Shown piece by piece: positions 25,617 through 35,828 of a stretch of DNA of 64,000 nucleotides; the stretch's first letter is position 1; every line of letters begins with the position of its first letter. The translations under genes and the position numbers were made by a program. The DNA lies in NCBI RefSeq assembly GCF_947503465.1, contig NZ_CANNDN010000001.1:2377501-2441500 (forward strand), written 5' to 3'. The notes beneath the pieces are model-generated. The model saw nothing but the letters and a program-made list of their open reading frames with translations. It was not told the origin of the DNA and ran no database searches. This DNA is from an uncultured Tateyamaria sp. (GTDB taxonomy: Bacteria; Pseudomonadota; Alphaproteobacteria; Rhodobacterales; Rhodobacteraceae).

Positions 25617-26510
25617 CTATTCGGCAGCCTTGTCCATCTGGACAACGTCACGGATATACGCGTGCAGATCGTCGCGCAAATCGTCCCGGGCCAGGCCAAA
25701 GGCGACTGTGGCCTGCAGAAATCCGGATTTCGATCCGCAGTCAAAACGCTGGCCCCGGAACCGGTAGCCATAGACTCCGTCCTCGCCTCCGATTTCGTTG
25801 GCGATGGCGTCGGTCAGCTGGATCTCGCCACCGGACCCCGCTTTCATCTGGTTAAGCGACCGCAGCACCTTGGTGGTCAGGATGTAACGTCCAATCACAG
25901 CGAGGTTCGAGGGCGCCTGACCGGCCGGCGGCTTTTCAACCATACCCTTGACTTCGACCAGCTGACCCATGTCGTTCTTGATATCCAGCACACCATAGGA
26001 TGACGCGCGCTCGGGCGGGACCTCCATTGCGGCAACGATGTTGCCACCGGTTTCATTATACGCGTCGACCATCTGTTGCAGACAGGGCGTATCCGCAGCG
26101 ATCACGTCGTCGGGCAGGATCACCGCAAAGGGTTCGTTGCCAATCAGACGGCGGGCGCACCACACGGCATGACCAAGGCCCAGCGCCTTGTGCTGACGGA
26201 TATAGGCGATGGCGCCGCTTTCCATATTGGTGCTTTTCAGCACCTCCAGCAGCTTGTCCTTGCCCTTTTTCCGCAGTTCCTGCTCCAGGGTCGGCGCGTG
26301 GTCGAAATAATCCTCCAGCGCGCCTTTGCCGCGCGAGGTCACGAAGATAAACTCCTTGATACCTGCGGCGCGCGCCTCATCAATGGCGTATTGGATCAAA
26401 GGTCTGTCGACCAGCGTCATGATCTCTTTCGGTACCGATTTGGTTGCAGGCAAGAACCGCGTTCCCAGACCCGCCACCGGAAAAATCGCCTTGGTCACCT
26501 TCTTGCGCAT
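25617..26510 (-). CDS. galU: UTP-glucose-1-phosphate uridylyltransferase
   Basis: 297 residues. The signature [24 protein letters not shown]-type start is present, with LPDDVI, VEKP and GNVPGxx-like regions ([21 protein letters not shown]). It makes UDP-glucose from glucose 1-phosphate and UTP. The 124-base gap upstream holds a CtrA-like sequence and no gene. Confidence 0.96.
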   Translation of the reverse strand: [297 protein letters not shown]

Positions 26511-26555
26511 CTCAAACCTCTGCTCACAAAACTCGTCCTTGGCTTGTCTTTACTA

Positions 26556-26570
26556 CTAACCCGCAATTAA
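26556..26570. promoter_or_regulatory. CtrA-like site upstream of galU
   Basis: CTAA, seven bases, TTAA: seven of eight positions match the alphaproteobacterial CtrA consensus TTAA-N7-TTAA. It lies 46-60 bases before the galU start. Such short sites arise by chance. Confidence 0.25.
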
Positions 26571-26634
26571 CAAATATCCAATTCCTCAAAGTCGGTCAGC
26601 GTCGGTCAAGTGTTGCCCAGACGCGCCAAACAGA

Positions 26635-27864
26635 TCACGAGATCAGCCGCTGTTTGCCAATGCGGCGTGTTTCGGCCGCGACCCTTTCCCGGAAACTGAA
26701 GAATCGAAAAACCGGCGCATCGCGCACCGAACGGCCAAACAGGCCGCCGCGTTGAACCCAGAACCCCACCGGGTCGAATTGGACGTGATGATACAGCGCC
26801 GTTGGCGAAAACAGAAACAGACTGACGATATCTCCCGCTTCTGTGCGCTTTGCCGCCTCGGCCCGCATCCGGCGATGTTGCCAACTGCGCCCGGCCAGAA
26901 CCACCGACGCGCGCGACCGGTAGGGAAACAGCTTGAAGGGGGAAACCGGGCTGCGGGCGATCTGGGCACCGCCCCTTTGGCGCATTAGACCCTGACCATA
27001 CCCCTGGTCCATCCGCGCGACGAGGTGCCGCACATCCCGTGGCAGAAGGCGCCCGGCCACCATATGGCCGATCACGCGGCGGCGTTCCGCCTCTCTTATG
27101 AGTCGCCAATGATCCTTGCGCTGCGCTTCGCCCATGTATTTGCGCTGAAACACGGCCCAGCCCGATCCGGTGTCAAACAGATCGCGCGGCGCGCGATCGG
27201 TGCGTCTGCGTGGGCTGGATCGAAACCCATGGTGGACCTCGGCAAGGGGCACCACCGCCGTGGCATGTCCGGCACGCGCCAGCCGCAGGTTCAGATCCGT
27301 CGTTTCCAGACTGAAAGCAAAGCCGGGATCGAACCCCTCCAGTGCGACCAGAACATCACGACGTACCGCCATGTTGGTGCCATGCGTCCGGATGGCCCGG
27401 TGCCCCTTGGGCGTCATGACGGTGGCCCGATGCGGGCTGACATCAAACGGTTCGATCACGCCCATCGGATCGACCGTGTGCGCCCTGGACTGCCAGGAAA
27501 TGCCGTTGCGGGCCCGAACGAACCCGCCCATCGCCGCCACATTTGGTCGCTGCGCCGGGGCGATCAGATAATGCAGCCAACTGGGTTCGGGCACCGCATC
27601 ATCATCGATGAACGCAACAATGTCGCCCGCCGCATGGCTGATCCCAAGGTTGCGCGCCTCAGAGATGTTGGGTTGGTCATAGGGCGCCAGCTTGATCAGG
27701 TCGGACAGCGCGCTTGCGCCAACAGCCTCGCACCCCGCCGGGTCGGCCACGACAACAATCTCGAAATTGGGATATTGAAGCTGCGACAGCCCCGTCAGGC
27801 ACCGGATCAGCGCGGTTGGCCGGTCGCGGCTGACAACCACAACGCTGACCGGCGGATGGGTCAT
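26635..27864 (-). CDS. Glycosyltransferase family 2 protein
   Basis: 409 residues. GT-A fold: VSVVVVSRDRPTALIRCLTGLSQLQYPNFEIVVVADP, the metal motif FIDDDAVPEPSWL, and THGTNMAVRRDVLVALEGFDPGF with ETTDLNLRLARAGH, as in polysaccharide glycosyltransferases. The long C-terminal part is Arg-rich and uncharacterised. I chose the ATG at 27864, which overlaps the kdsB stop (ATGA); a longer frame runs back into kdsB. Coupling to kdsB suggests action on a Kdo-containing acceptor. Confidence 0.86.
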   Translation of the reverse strand: MTHPPVSVVVVSRDRPTALIRCLTGLSQLQYPNFEIVVVADPAGCEAVGASALSDLIKLAPYDQPNISEARNLGISHAAGDIVAFIDDDAVPEPSWLHYLIAPAQRPNVAAMGGFVRARNGISWQSRAHTVDPMGVIEPFDVSPHRATVMTPKGHRAIRTHGTNMAVRRDVLVALEGFDPGFAFSLETTDLNLRLARAGHATAVVPLAEVHHGFRSSPRRRTDRAPRDLFDTGSGWAVFQRKYMGEAQRKDHWRLIREAERRRVIGHMVAGRLLPRDVRHLVARMDQGYGQGLMRQRGGAQIARSPVSPFKLFPYRSRASVVLAGRSWQHRRMRAEAAKRTEAGDIVSLFLFSPTALYHHVQFDPVGFWVQRGGLFGRSVRDAPVFRFFSFRERVAAETRRIGKQRLIS

Positions 27865-28661
27865 GCGACCCCCATCTCCGCCATCATCGCTTCGATCTTG
27901 GGCACGTCGGCGGGATTGTTCAGTTCCCAGAACTGCCGGTCCCGCGCCTCCACCTCGACACACAGAACCTGCCGCCCGTTCTCCATAAAGCGCAACTGTT
28001 CGAGGCCCTCCAATGTCTCCAATGGGCCCACGGGCCAGGACGGATAGGCCGCCAGCGCATCAGGTCGGTATGCATAAACACCCACGTGATGGAACACGGG
28101 CGTTTGCGCATCATCGGCATAGGTGTCGTTGGTGAAGGGGATCACTTCCTTGGAAAAGTACATGGCCTGCCGGGCTGCACCGAACACCGCTGTCGTGCCG
28201 CCGACGCGGCCCGCCTTGCGGTCCTCGAGGAAACCGCGCAGCGTCGCGCCGTCACAGCGCAACACCGGCGTTGCAATCTCGGCGTCGGGCGCACGACGCA
28301 GGCCGTCAATCAACCCTTCGACAAACCAGGCCGGGGTCAGCGGGGCGTCGCCCTGCAAATTCACCACAAAGTCATAGCCACCGCCCAGCGCGGCGTGGGC
28401 TTCGGCACAGCGTTCTGTGCCGTTCTGGCACGTCTCTGATGTCATCACGACTTCGGCGCCAAACGCCTCCGACACGTCCTTGATCCGGTCGTCATCCGTG
28501 GCAACAACCACGCGGTCCACACCTGACACGGCCATGGCTGCGCGCCAGCTGCGTTCGATCAACGTCTGGGCCTCGCCGGTTGCCCCTGTCAACGGCACCA
28601 ATGGCTTGCCGGGATAGCGGGACGAGGCATAGCGGGCCGGAATGGCGATCAGAACGGACAT
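27861..28661 (-). CDS. kdsB: CMP-Kdo synthetase
   Basis: 266 residues. IAIPARYASSRYPGKPLVPL at the N-terminus, VVATDDDRI, NLQGDAPL and HVGVYAYR are standard for 3-deoxy-manno-octulosonate cytidylyltransferase. It activates Kdo with CTP for lipid A or capsule linkage. Its start overlaps the cysQ stop by one base (TGATG). Confidence 0.94.
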   Translation of the reverse strand: MSVLIAIPARYASSRYPGKPLVPLTGATGEAQTLIERSWRAAMAVSGVDRVVVATDDDRIKDVSEAFGAEVVMTSETCQNGTERCAEAHAALGGGYDFVVNLQGDAPLTPAWFVEGLIDGLRRAPDAEIATPVLRCDGATLRGFLEDRKAGRVGGTTAVFGAARQAMYFSKEVIPFTNDTYADDAQTPVFHHVGVYAYRPDALAAYPSWPVGPLETLEGLEQLRFMENGRQVLCVEVEARDRQFWELNNPADVPKIEAMMAEMGVA

Positions 28662-29458
28662 CAGGCCGGTTTCAGGTCAACGGCCGGGGCATAGGCAATG
28701 AAAAACGGATTGGCATAGCCGTCCTTGCCATAGACCAGCGGGCTGTGGTCGTCGAAGCGCACCACATGACCGCCTGCGCCGGTCAGCACGGCGTGGCCCG
28801 CGGCGGTGTCCCATTCCATGGTCCGGCCGACACGGGGATAGATATCCGCCTCGCCCGTCGCCACCAGACAGAATTTCAGGGACGAGCCCGCGCTTGTCAT
28901 GTCCTTGACGGAATATTTGTTGATGTAATCATCCGTGGCCTGATCGCGGTGCGATTTCGAGGCGACAACCATCAGCGCGTCATTGTCGCTGTCGGCAACG
29001 GACAACGGGGTCACGTCACCAACGGCATCCTTGTCCAGGGTACCGGTTTCTTCCACGGTCTGCCCATCGGCCTGCGTATAGAACATGCGGCCCTTGGCGG
29101 GCGCATAAACGACACCGCGGGTCGGCACGCCATCCTCGACCAGGGCGATGTTGACGGTAAAGTCACCACGGCGATGCACGAATTCCTTCGTCCCATCCAG
29201 CGGATCGACAATCAGGAATGTCTTGCCCGTGGTGCTATGCGTGGCGGCCTGTTCTTCGGTAACCAGCATGATGTCGGGGAAGGCCGCGCGCAGACCGGCG
29301 GAAATCAAGGCATCGGCGGCTTCGTCCGCTTCTGTCACAGGGCTGTCATCCGATTTGACTTTCACGTCGAAATCATCGGCGTCATAAATCTCCATAATCT
29401 TGTCGCCAGCTTCCAGCGCCAGCTTGCGGATGACGGGGATTAACGCGTCATAAGTCAT
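28661..29458 (-). CDS. cysQ: 3'(2'),5'-bisphosphate nucleotidase CysQ
   Basis: 265 residues of the inositol monophosphatase fold: TEEQ, DPLDGTKEF and MEWDTAAGHAVL metal-site motifs. It dephosphorylates PAP (3'-phosphoadenosine 5'-phosphate) to AMP. PAP is released by sulfotransferases and by PAPS reduction and is inhibitory, so its place at the head of a run ending with a sulfotransferase gene is meaningful. The ATG at 29458 is preferred; it is preceded by an AAGGAGG-type site. Confidence 0.93.
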   Translation of the reverse strand: MTYDALIPVIRKLALEAGDKIMEIYDADDFDVKVKSDDSPVTEADEAADALISAGLRAAFPDIMLVTEEQAATHSTTGKTFLIVDPLDGTKEFVHRRGDFTVNIALVEDGVPTRGVVYAPAKGRMFYTQADGQTVEETGTLDKDAVGDVTPLSVADSDNDALMVVASKSHRDQATDDYINKYSVKDMTSAGSSLKFCLVATGEADIYPRVGRTMEWDTAAGHAVLTGAGGHVVRFDDHSPLVYGKDGYANPFFIAYAPAVDLKPA

Positions 29459-29577
29459 GAAAAAGCCTCCTTGGTCGGGCTTTTGTTGAAAACGGCCCGC
29501 GCGCTTCTTATGATGCGGCGCTAACGGAACGGCAAGATTTCCCTGCGACCTTCGCACTGCACGAGGCAGAACGGCAC

Positions 29578-30402
29578 ATGTTTCAATCAACGCGCAAACC
29601 ACAGACGGGGTTAGGCATCGCGCTGTCGATGTTCGAGGTGATTTATCACTCGGTCGTCCGATCCGTGCGCAAGGCCCATAACAACGCCTTTCTCGCCATC
29701 GCGATGAACATGCTGCAGATGGTCATCTTTGTGATGGCCTTTTACGTGATGTTCTCGATCCTTGGACTGCGTGGTGCGGCGATCCGGGGTGATTTCCTGC
29801 TCTACATCATGACGGGCATCTTCCTGTATATGACGCATGTGAAATCGCTGGGCGCGGTCACAGGGGCCGAAGGGCCCGCCAGCCCGATGATGCAACACGC
29901 GCCGATGAACACGATCGTGTCGATCTGTTCGGCGGCCATCGGGGCCTTGTATATTCAGGTCCTGTCGCTGTTCATGATCCTGTTCATCTATCACGTGGCC
30001 TTCACGCCCGTGCATATCGAACAACCCTTTGCCGCGTTTGGCATGTTGCTGCTTGCGTGGTTCACAGGCTGCGCGCTGGGTCTGGTGCTGCTGGCAATCA
30101 AACCGTGGTTTCCGACCTTCGTGTCGATCTTTTCCCAAATCTACCAACGGGCAAACATGATCGCGTCGGGCAAGATGTTCGTGGCAAACACCCTGCCCAG
30201 TTTCATGTTGGCGATGTTCGACTGGAACCCGCTGTTCCATACCATCGACCAGTCGCGCGGATACACGTTCATCAACTACAATCCCCGCTATTCCAGCTGG
30301 GAATATGCATGGTGGGTTGGCGTCATTCTGCTCATGCTTGGGTTGATGGGTGAATTCTATACGCGGCGTCACGCATCTATCAGTTGGAACGCGCGCCGCT
30401 AA
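29578..30402 (+). CDS. ABC-2 type polysaccharide export permease, KpsM-like
   Basis: 274 residues with about six membrane spans (for example AIAMNMLQMVIFVMAFYVMF, GALYIQVLSLFMILFIYHV, LLLAWFTGCALGLVLLAI, WWVGVILLMLGLMGEFY). Permease of a capsular or O-polysaccharide exporter. It stands alone here: no KpsT-type ATPase or KpsE/D gene is adjacent, so the partners must lie elsewhere. Divergent from cysQ across a 119-base gap, which ties it loosely to the glycan run. Confidence 0.8.
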   Translation: MFQSTRKPQTGLGIALSMFEVIYHSVVRSVRKAHNNAFLAIAMNMLQMVIFVMAFYVMFSILGLRGAAIRGDFLLYIMTGIFLYMTHVKSLGAVTGAEGPASPMMQHAPMNTIVSICSAAIGALYIQVLSLFMILFIYHVAFTPVHIEQPFAAFGMLLLAWFTGCALGLVLLAIKPWFPTFVSIFSQIYQRANMIASGKMFVANTLPSFMLAMFDWNPLFHTIDQSRGYTFINYNPRYSSWEYAWWVGVILLMLGLMGEFYTRRHASISWNARR

Positions 30403-30419
30403 GCTGCATATAGCCAGCC

Positions 30420-31103
30420 ATGGAACTGGACTGGCTGTCGCTGTTGCGCGACTTCATCACGTTGTTTGTTGTGATCGACCCTGTTGGGTCGCTGCCAGTG
30501 TTCCTGTTTGCCGTGGCCCATGTTCCAGCCGCCTTGCATCGGCAGTTCGCCATTCGGGCGGTCGGCATTGCCGGTCTGGTCCTGTTCGCCTTTCTGCTGG
30601 GTGGCCAGCTTCTGCTCGAGGCGATTGGCCTGCGCCTCGGGTCATTCCAGATCGCGGGCGGGATCATCCTGTTCCTCTTTGCCCTCACCATGATCTTCGG
30701 CGACGCCAAGTCCACGACCGAGATCGCAGAGGCCGAGCGCGACCACCTTGCCGGTGCGGTGTTCCCCCTCGCCATGCCCTCCATCGCCTCGCCCGGCGCG
30801 ATGTTGGCCATCGTCGTCCTGACGGACAACACAACCGAAAGCCTTACGGACCAGGTGGTGACCGCCGGTCTGTTGCTTCTGGTTTTGGTCATCACGCTGG
30901 TCCTGCTTTTGACGGCCACATATGTGTACCGCCTGATCGGCAATACAGGCGCCAGCGTCATCAGCCGGGTTATGGGCATCATCCTTGCCACCATCGCCGT
31001 CGATTCGGTTCTTGTGGGGCTCGACACGCTGCAACTGCTGGATCTGGACGCGGCATTTCAGGAACCGGCCACATCCTCCGTCCTCGCGCCCCCGACGGAA
31101 TAA
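30420..31103 (+). CDS. MarC family integral membrane protein
   Basis: 227 residues with six predicted membrane spans. The N-terminal FVVIDPVGSLPVFL, GGIILFLFALTMIFG and AMPSIASPGAMLAIVVL are the two MarC half-repeats. The family was named for multiple antibiotic resistance but that role was not confirmed; the function remains unknown. It starts 17 bases after the KpsM-like gene and may share its transcript. Confidence 0.87.
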   Translation: MELDWLSLLRDFITLFVVIDPVGSLPVFLFAVAHVPAALHRQFAIRAVGIAGLVLFAFLLGGQLLLEAIGLRLGSFQIAGGIILFLFALTMIFGDAKSTTEIAEAERDHLAGAVFPLAMPSIASPGAMLAIVVLTDNTTESLTDQVVTAGLLLLVLVITLVLLLTATYVYRLIGNTGASVISRVMGIILATIAVDSVLVGLDTLQLLDLDAAFQEPATSSVLAPPTE

Positions 31104-31122
31104 GGTGCGGCCAGGGTGCAGG

Positions 31123-31623
31123 TCACTGGCGCTGCACATCTTCCATGACCCTGGCGTCGGGACGGGGACCATCTGCCGGCCCATGCAGCACACTCACGTC
31201 ACCGGTGGTTTCAACAACGACGGCATGCACGGTTGCAAGGTCAAACGCATTCGCCTCGCGCAGTTTCGCACGCAGATCGGCATGGGTGACGCCTGCCAGT
31301 TTCATGTTCTCTTGCAGCGGCACACCGTCTTCCATGATCAGAAGCGGCGCATTGTCCAGGGCGGACGCACCGTCGCGCCAGACCCGAAGACGTGTCAGCA
31401 AGAATTGCACCAGAAACAAAGCGGCCAAGGCAATGGCGAACACATGAACGCCCGTCCCAAGTGTTGTCACCGCAGCGGCAAGAATTGAACCGACAGACAC
31501 CGTGATCGCAAAGTCAAAGCCGGACAGCTTGGAAAAGGATCGCAACCCTTGCAGCCGCGTCAGCAGGATGATGCTGCCGACAATCAGGACAGTGCGCAAA
31601 AGGATGTCAAAAATATCGGTCAT
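31123..31623 (-). CDS. DUF421 (YetF-like) membrane protein
   Basis: 166 residues: three N-terminal membrane spans (about 5-25, 38-58, 60-80) and a cytosolic alpha-beta domain (ALDNAPLLIMEDGVPLQENMKLAGVTHADLRAKLREANAFDL). This is the YcaP/YetF arrangement with a shortened tail. Function not established. Convergent with marC. Confidence 0.83.
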   Translation of the reverse strand: MTDIFDILLRTVLIVGSIILLTRLQGLRSFSKLSGFDFAITVSVGSILAAAVTTLGTGVHVFAIALAALFLVQFLLTRLRVWRDGASALDNAPLLIMEDGVPLQENMKLAGVTHADLRAKLREANAFDLATVHAVVVETTGDVSVLHGPADGPRPDARVMEDVQRQ

Positions 31624-31677
31624 GTACGGTCCTGACTGGCCACTGGGAAACGGCGCAGGTGACGGATTTGTTCCGCG

Positions 31678-32277
31678 TCACGTCACCACCCGGCACGTCA
31701 GGTTGATGCGCCCGCCCCTGGGCAACAGCGTGGATGACCCGAACCTGATGCGATCCACCCCGTGATAGGTTAGGCGCGCATCGCCGCCCATCACCACGAC
31801 ATCCCCACTTTTCAGCCACAGCGATTCCGTCTTGCCGCCCCGCGTGGTGTTCCCGATCCGGAACAGCCCGTCATCGCCCAGCGACACCGACACCACCGGC
31901 CATTTGAAATCGGCCTCGTCCTTGTCCTGATGCATCCCCATCCGGGCCCCTTCGCCGTAGTAGTTGATCAGACAGCAATCGGGATCACGGTCCAGACCGG
32001 TCACATCATGCCACAGCGACAGCACGGATGCCGGGATCGGAGGCCAGTCCGAGCCGCCGGGATGCAGCGGCGCATAGCGGTATCCTGACCGGTCCGCATA
32101 CCAACCGACCGCCCCGGCCGAGGTCATGCGCACCGACATCGGCTTGCCATAGGGCGTGTCGGGCGAAAACATCGGGGCGACCTTGGCGATAGCGCGCACA
32201 TCGGCCACCAGGGCCGCCTGTTGCGCCGCATCCAGATGCCCTTTGTAAATCTCAAATCCGCGCACGCTTGCGTGCAT
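31678..32277 (-). CDS. alkB: AlkB-type 2-oxoglutarate/Fe(II) DNA repair dioxygenase
   Basis: 199 residues. Iron ligands HQD (H116, D118) and H172 in YHGVDRI; 2-oxoglutarate arginines R190 and R196 with the family spacing; NYYGEGARMGMHQDKDE is diagnostic. It reverses N1-methyladenine and N3-methylcytosine damage. No Ada-type regulator is adjacent. Divergent from dnaK. Confidence 0.94.
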   Translation of the reverse strand: MHASVRGFEIYKGHLDAAQQAALVADVRAIAKVAPMFSPDTPYGKPMSVRMTSAGAVGWYADRSGYRYAPLHPGGSDWPPIPASVLSLWHDVTGLDRDPDCCLINYYGEGARMGMHQDKDEADFKWPVVSVSLGDDGLFRIGNTTRGGKTESLWLKSGDVVVMGGDARLTYHGVDRIRFGSSTLLPRGGRINLTCRVVT

Positions 32278-32333
32278 GGCAATTTCCCCTTCGATAAGTG
32301 CAATTTTTGCTGTTTTTGGCCCCGTGACAACGG

Positions 32334-32361
32334 TTGCAGCACCCCTGCACCCTCCTTATAT
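32334..32361 (+). promoter_or_regulatory. dnaK: Candidate heat-shock-type promoter of dnaK
   Basis: TTGCAG (32334-32339) and TTATAT within CCTTATATACG (32356-32361), 16 bases apart, about 110 bases before the dnaK ATG. The C-rich -10 resembles RpoH promoters of Rhodobacterales. Confidence 0.45.
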
Positions 32362-32469
32362 ACGCCGCAGCGCGCACGAAATCGTGCGCAAACCTATGCG
32401 TGGCGTCGATGCCGAAACGGGTCGCCGCCTCGTGTCATCGCCTTGAACTGATATGAGGGATCGAAAAAC

Positions 32470-34383
<1,914 letters not shown>

Positions 34384-34409
34384 TTTTGGGCCTCAGAGGA
34401 ACCAATCAC

Positions 34410-34436
34410 GAGGCCGGCCCCCAATAGGCCGGCCTC
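34410..34436 (+). other. Perfect hairpin between dnaK and dnaJ
   Basis: GAGGCCGGCC and GGCCGGCCTC form a 10-base-pair stem with a 7-base loop and no T run. It may act as an mRNA processing or stability element that lowers dnaJ expression relative to dnaK. Confidence 0.6.
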
Positions 34437-34462
34437 AGACGTTCCAGCAAAGGACATGATCC

Positions 34463-35623
34463 ATGGCAAAACGTGACTACTACGAGGTGCTTGGCGTCTC
34501 GAAAGGCGCAAGCGCTGACGAGATCAAGAAGGGCTACCGCAAGAAGGCCAAGGAACTGCATCCCGACCGGAATGCAGACAACCCCAACGCCGAGGCGCAG
34601 TTCAAAGAGGCCAACGAGGCCTACGAAGTCCTGAAAGACGCCGACAAGAAAGCGGCCTATGACCGCTTTGGCCATGCGGCATTCGAAGGTGGCATGGGTG
34701 GTGGCGGTGGCCGTCCCGGCGGCGGTTTCGGCGGCCAGCAGGGCGACTTTGGTTCTGCCTTTTCAGACGTGTTTGACGATCTGTTTGGCGACTTCATGGG
34801 CGGACAACGCGCTGGCGGTGGCGGGCGACAGCGCGCGGCGCGCGGGTCTGACCTGCGCTACAACCTGCGCGTTTCGCTGGAAGACGCATTTGCGGGCCTG
34901 CAGAAAACCATCAACGTGCCCACTTCCGTGCAATGCGACAACTGTTCGGGCACCGGCGCCGAAGGCGGCTCCGAACCCACGACCTGCCCCACGTGCTCCG
35001 GCATGGGCAAGGTGCGCGCACAGCAGGGCTTTTTCACCGTCGAACGCACCTGCCCCACATGCTCGGGTCTCGGCCAGATCATCAAGGACCCCTGCAAGGT
35101 CTGTAGTGGCGCGGGACGCGTGGAAAAGGACCGCGCACTGTCCGTGAACATCCCTGCAGGTGTCGAAACCGGCACCCGCATCCGCCTTGCGGGCGAGGGC
35201 GAGGCAGGCATGCGCGGCGGCCCATCGGGTGACCTCTATATCTTCATCGAGGTGGCCGACCACAAACTGTTCGAACGCGATGGCACAAACCTGTTCTGCC
35301 GCGTACCGGTCAGCATGGGGACAGCCGCCCTGGGGGGCAGCATCGAAGTGCCCACCATCGACGGCGGGCGCGGGCGCGTGCAAATTCCGGCAGGGTCCCA
35401 ATCGGGGCGACAGATGCGATTGCGCAGCAAGGGCATGCCCGCACTGCGCGGCGGCGGCCCCGGCGACATGTTCATTGAACTCGCGGTCGAAACCCCGGTG
35501 AACCTGACAACACGTCAAAAGGAACTGCTGCGCGAATTCGAGGAACTCTCGGAGGAGAACAACCCCGAATCCTCCAGCTTCTTCTCCAGTGTGAAGTCCT
35601 TCTGGGATTCGATGAAGGGGTAA
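34463..35623 (+). CDS. dnaJ: Chaperone DnaJ (Hsp40)
   Basis: 386 residues: J domain with HPD (ELHPDRN), Gly/Phe region (about 75-125), four zinc repeats [24 protein letters not shown] and CKVCSGAG, and the C-terminal peptide-binding domain. Type I DnaJ stimulating DnaK. AAAGGA precedes the ATG. Confidence 0.98.
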   Translation: MAKRDYYEVLGVSKGASADEIKKGYRKKAKELHPDRNADNPNAEAQFKEANEAYEVLKDADKKAAYDRFGHAAFEGGMGGGGGRPGGGFGGQQGDFGSAFSDVFDDLFGDFMGGQRAGGGGRQRAARGSDLRYNLRVSLEDAFAGLQKTINVPTSVQCDNCSGTGAEGGSEPTTCPTCSGMGKVRAQQGFFTVERTCPTCSGLGQIIKDPCKVCSGAGRVEKDRALSVNIPAGVETGTRIRLAGEGEAGMRGGPSGDLYIFIEVADHKLFERDGTNLFCRVPVSMGTAALGGSIEVPTIDGGRGRVQIPAGSQSGRQMRLRSKGMPALRGGGPGDMFIELAVETPVNLTTRQKELLREFEELSEENNPESSSFFSSVKSFWDSMKG

Positions 35624-35673
35624 CACGCCTTTTGCGCGCGATGCGCACGGTCAACCACAATCGTCACATCGGT

Positions 35674-35700
35674 CGGGCGGGCTTTCAACCCGCCCGCTTT
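35674..35700 (+). terminator. Terminator after dnaJ
   Basis: CGGGCGGG and CCCGCCCG pair perfectly around a 7-base loop, followed by CTTTC. The T run is short, so termination may be partial. Confidence 0.6.
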
Positions 35701-35720
35701 CGACACAGCCACTCAGTTGG

Positions 35721-35774
35721 TGTGCACCCTGGCGGTGTACAGCCTGTGCACAGGGTGTGCACAGGTTGTGTACG
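35721..35774. repeat. Cluster of small palindromes upstream of radC
   Basis: Five related GTGCAC/GTAC-centred sites in 54 bases: TGTGCACC (35721), TGTACA (35736), TGTGCACA (35745), TGTGCACA (35756) and TGTGTACG (35767). Centre spacings are about 14, 10, 11 and 12 bases, close to one helical turn, and TGTGCACAGG is directly repeated with an 11-base offset. This looks like an operator or iteron array; the protein is unknown. Confidence 0.6.
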
Positions 35775-35790
35775 TCCAATTTTGTCCAAA

Positions 35791-35805
35791 TTAACCCTTC
35801 GCTAA
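35791..35805. promoter_or_regulatory. CtrA-like site upstream of radC
   Basis: TTAA, seven bases, CTAA: seven of eight positions match the CtrA consensus. It lies about 25 bases before the radC start and next to the palindrome cluster. Confidence 0.3.
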
Positions 35806-35828
35806 CCGCTCTGATGCACGCTTTGGCT

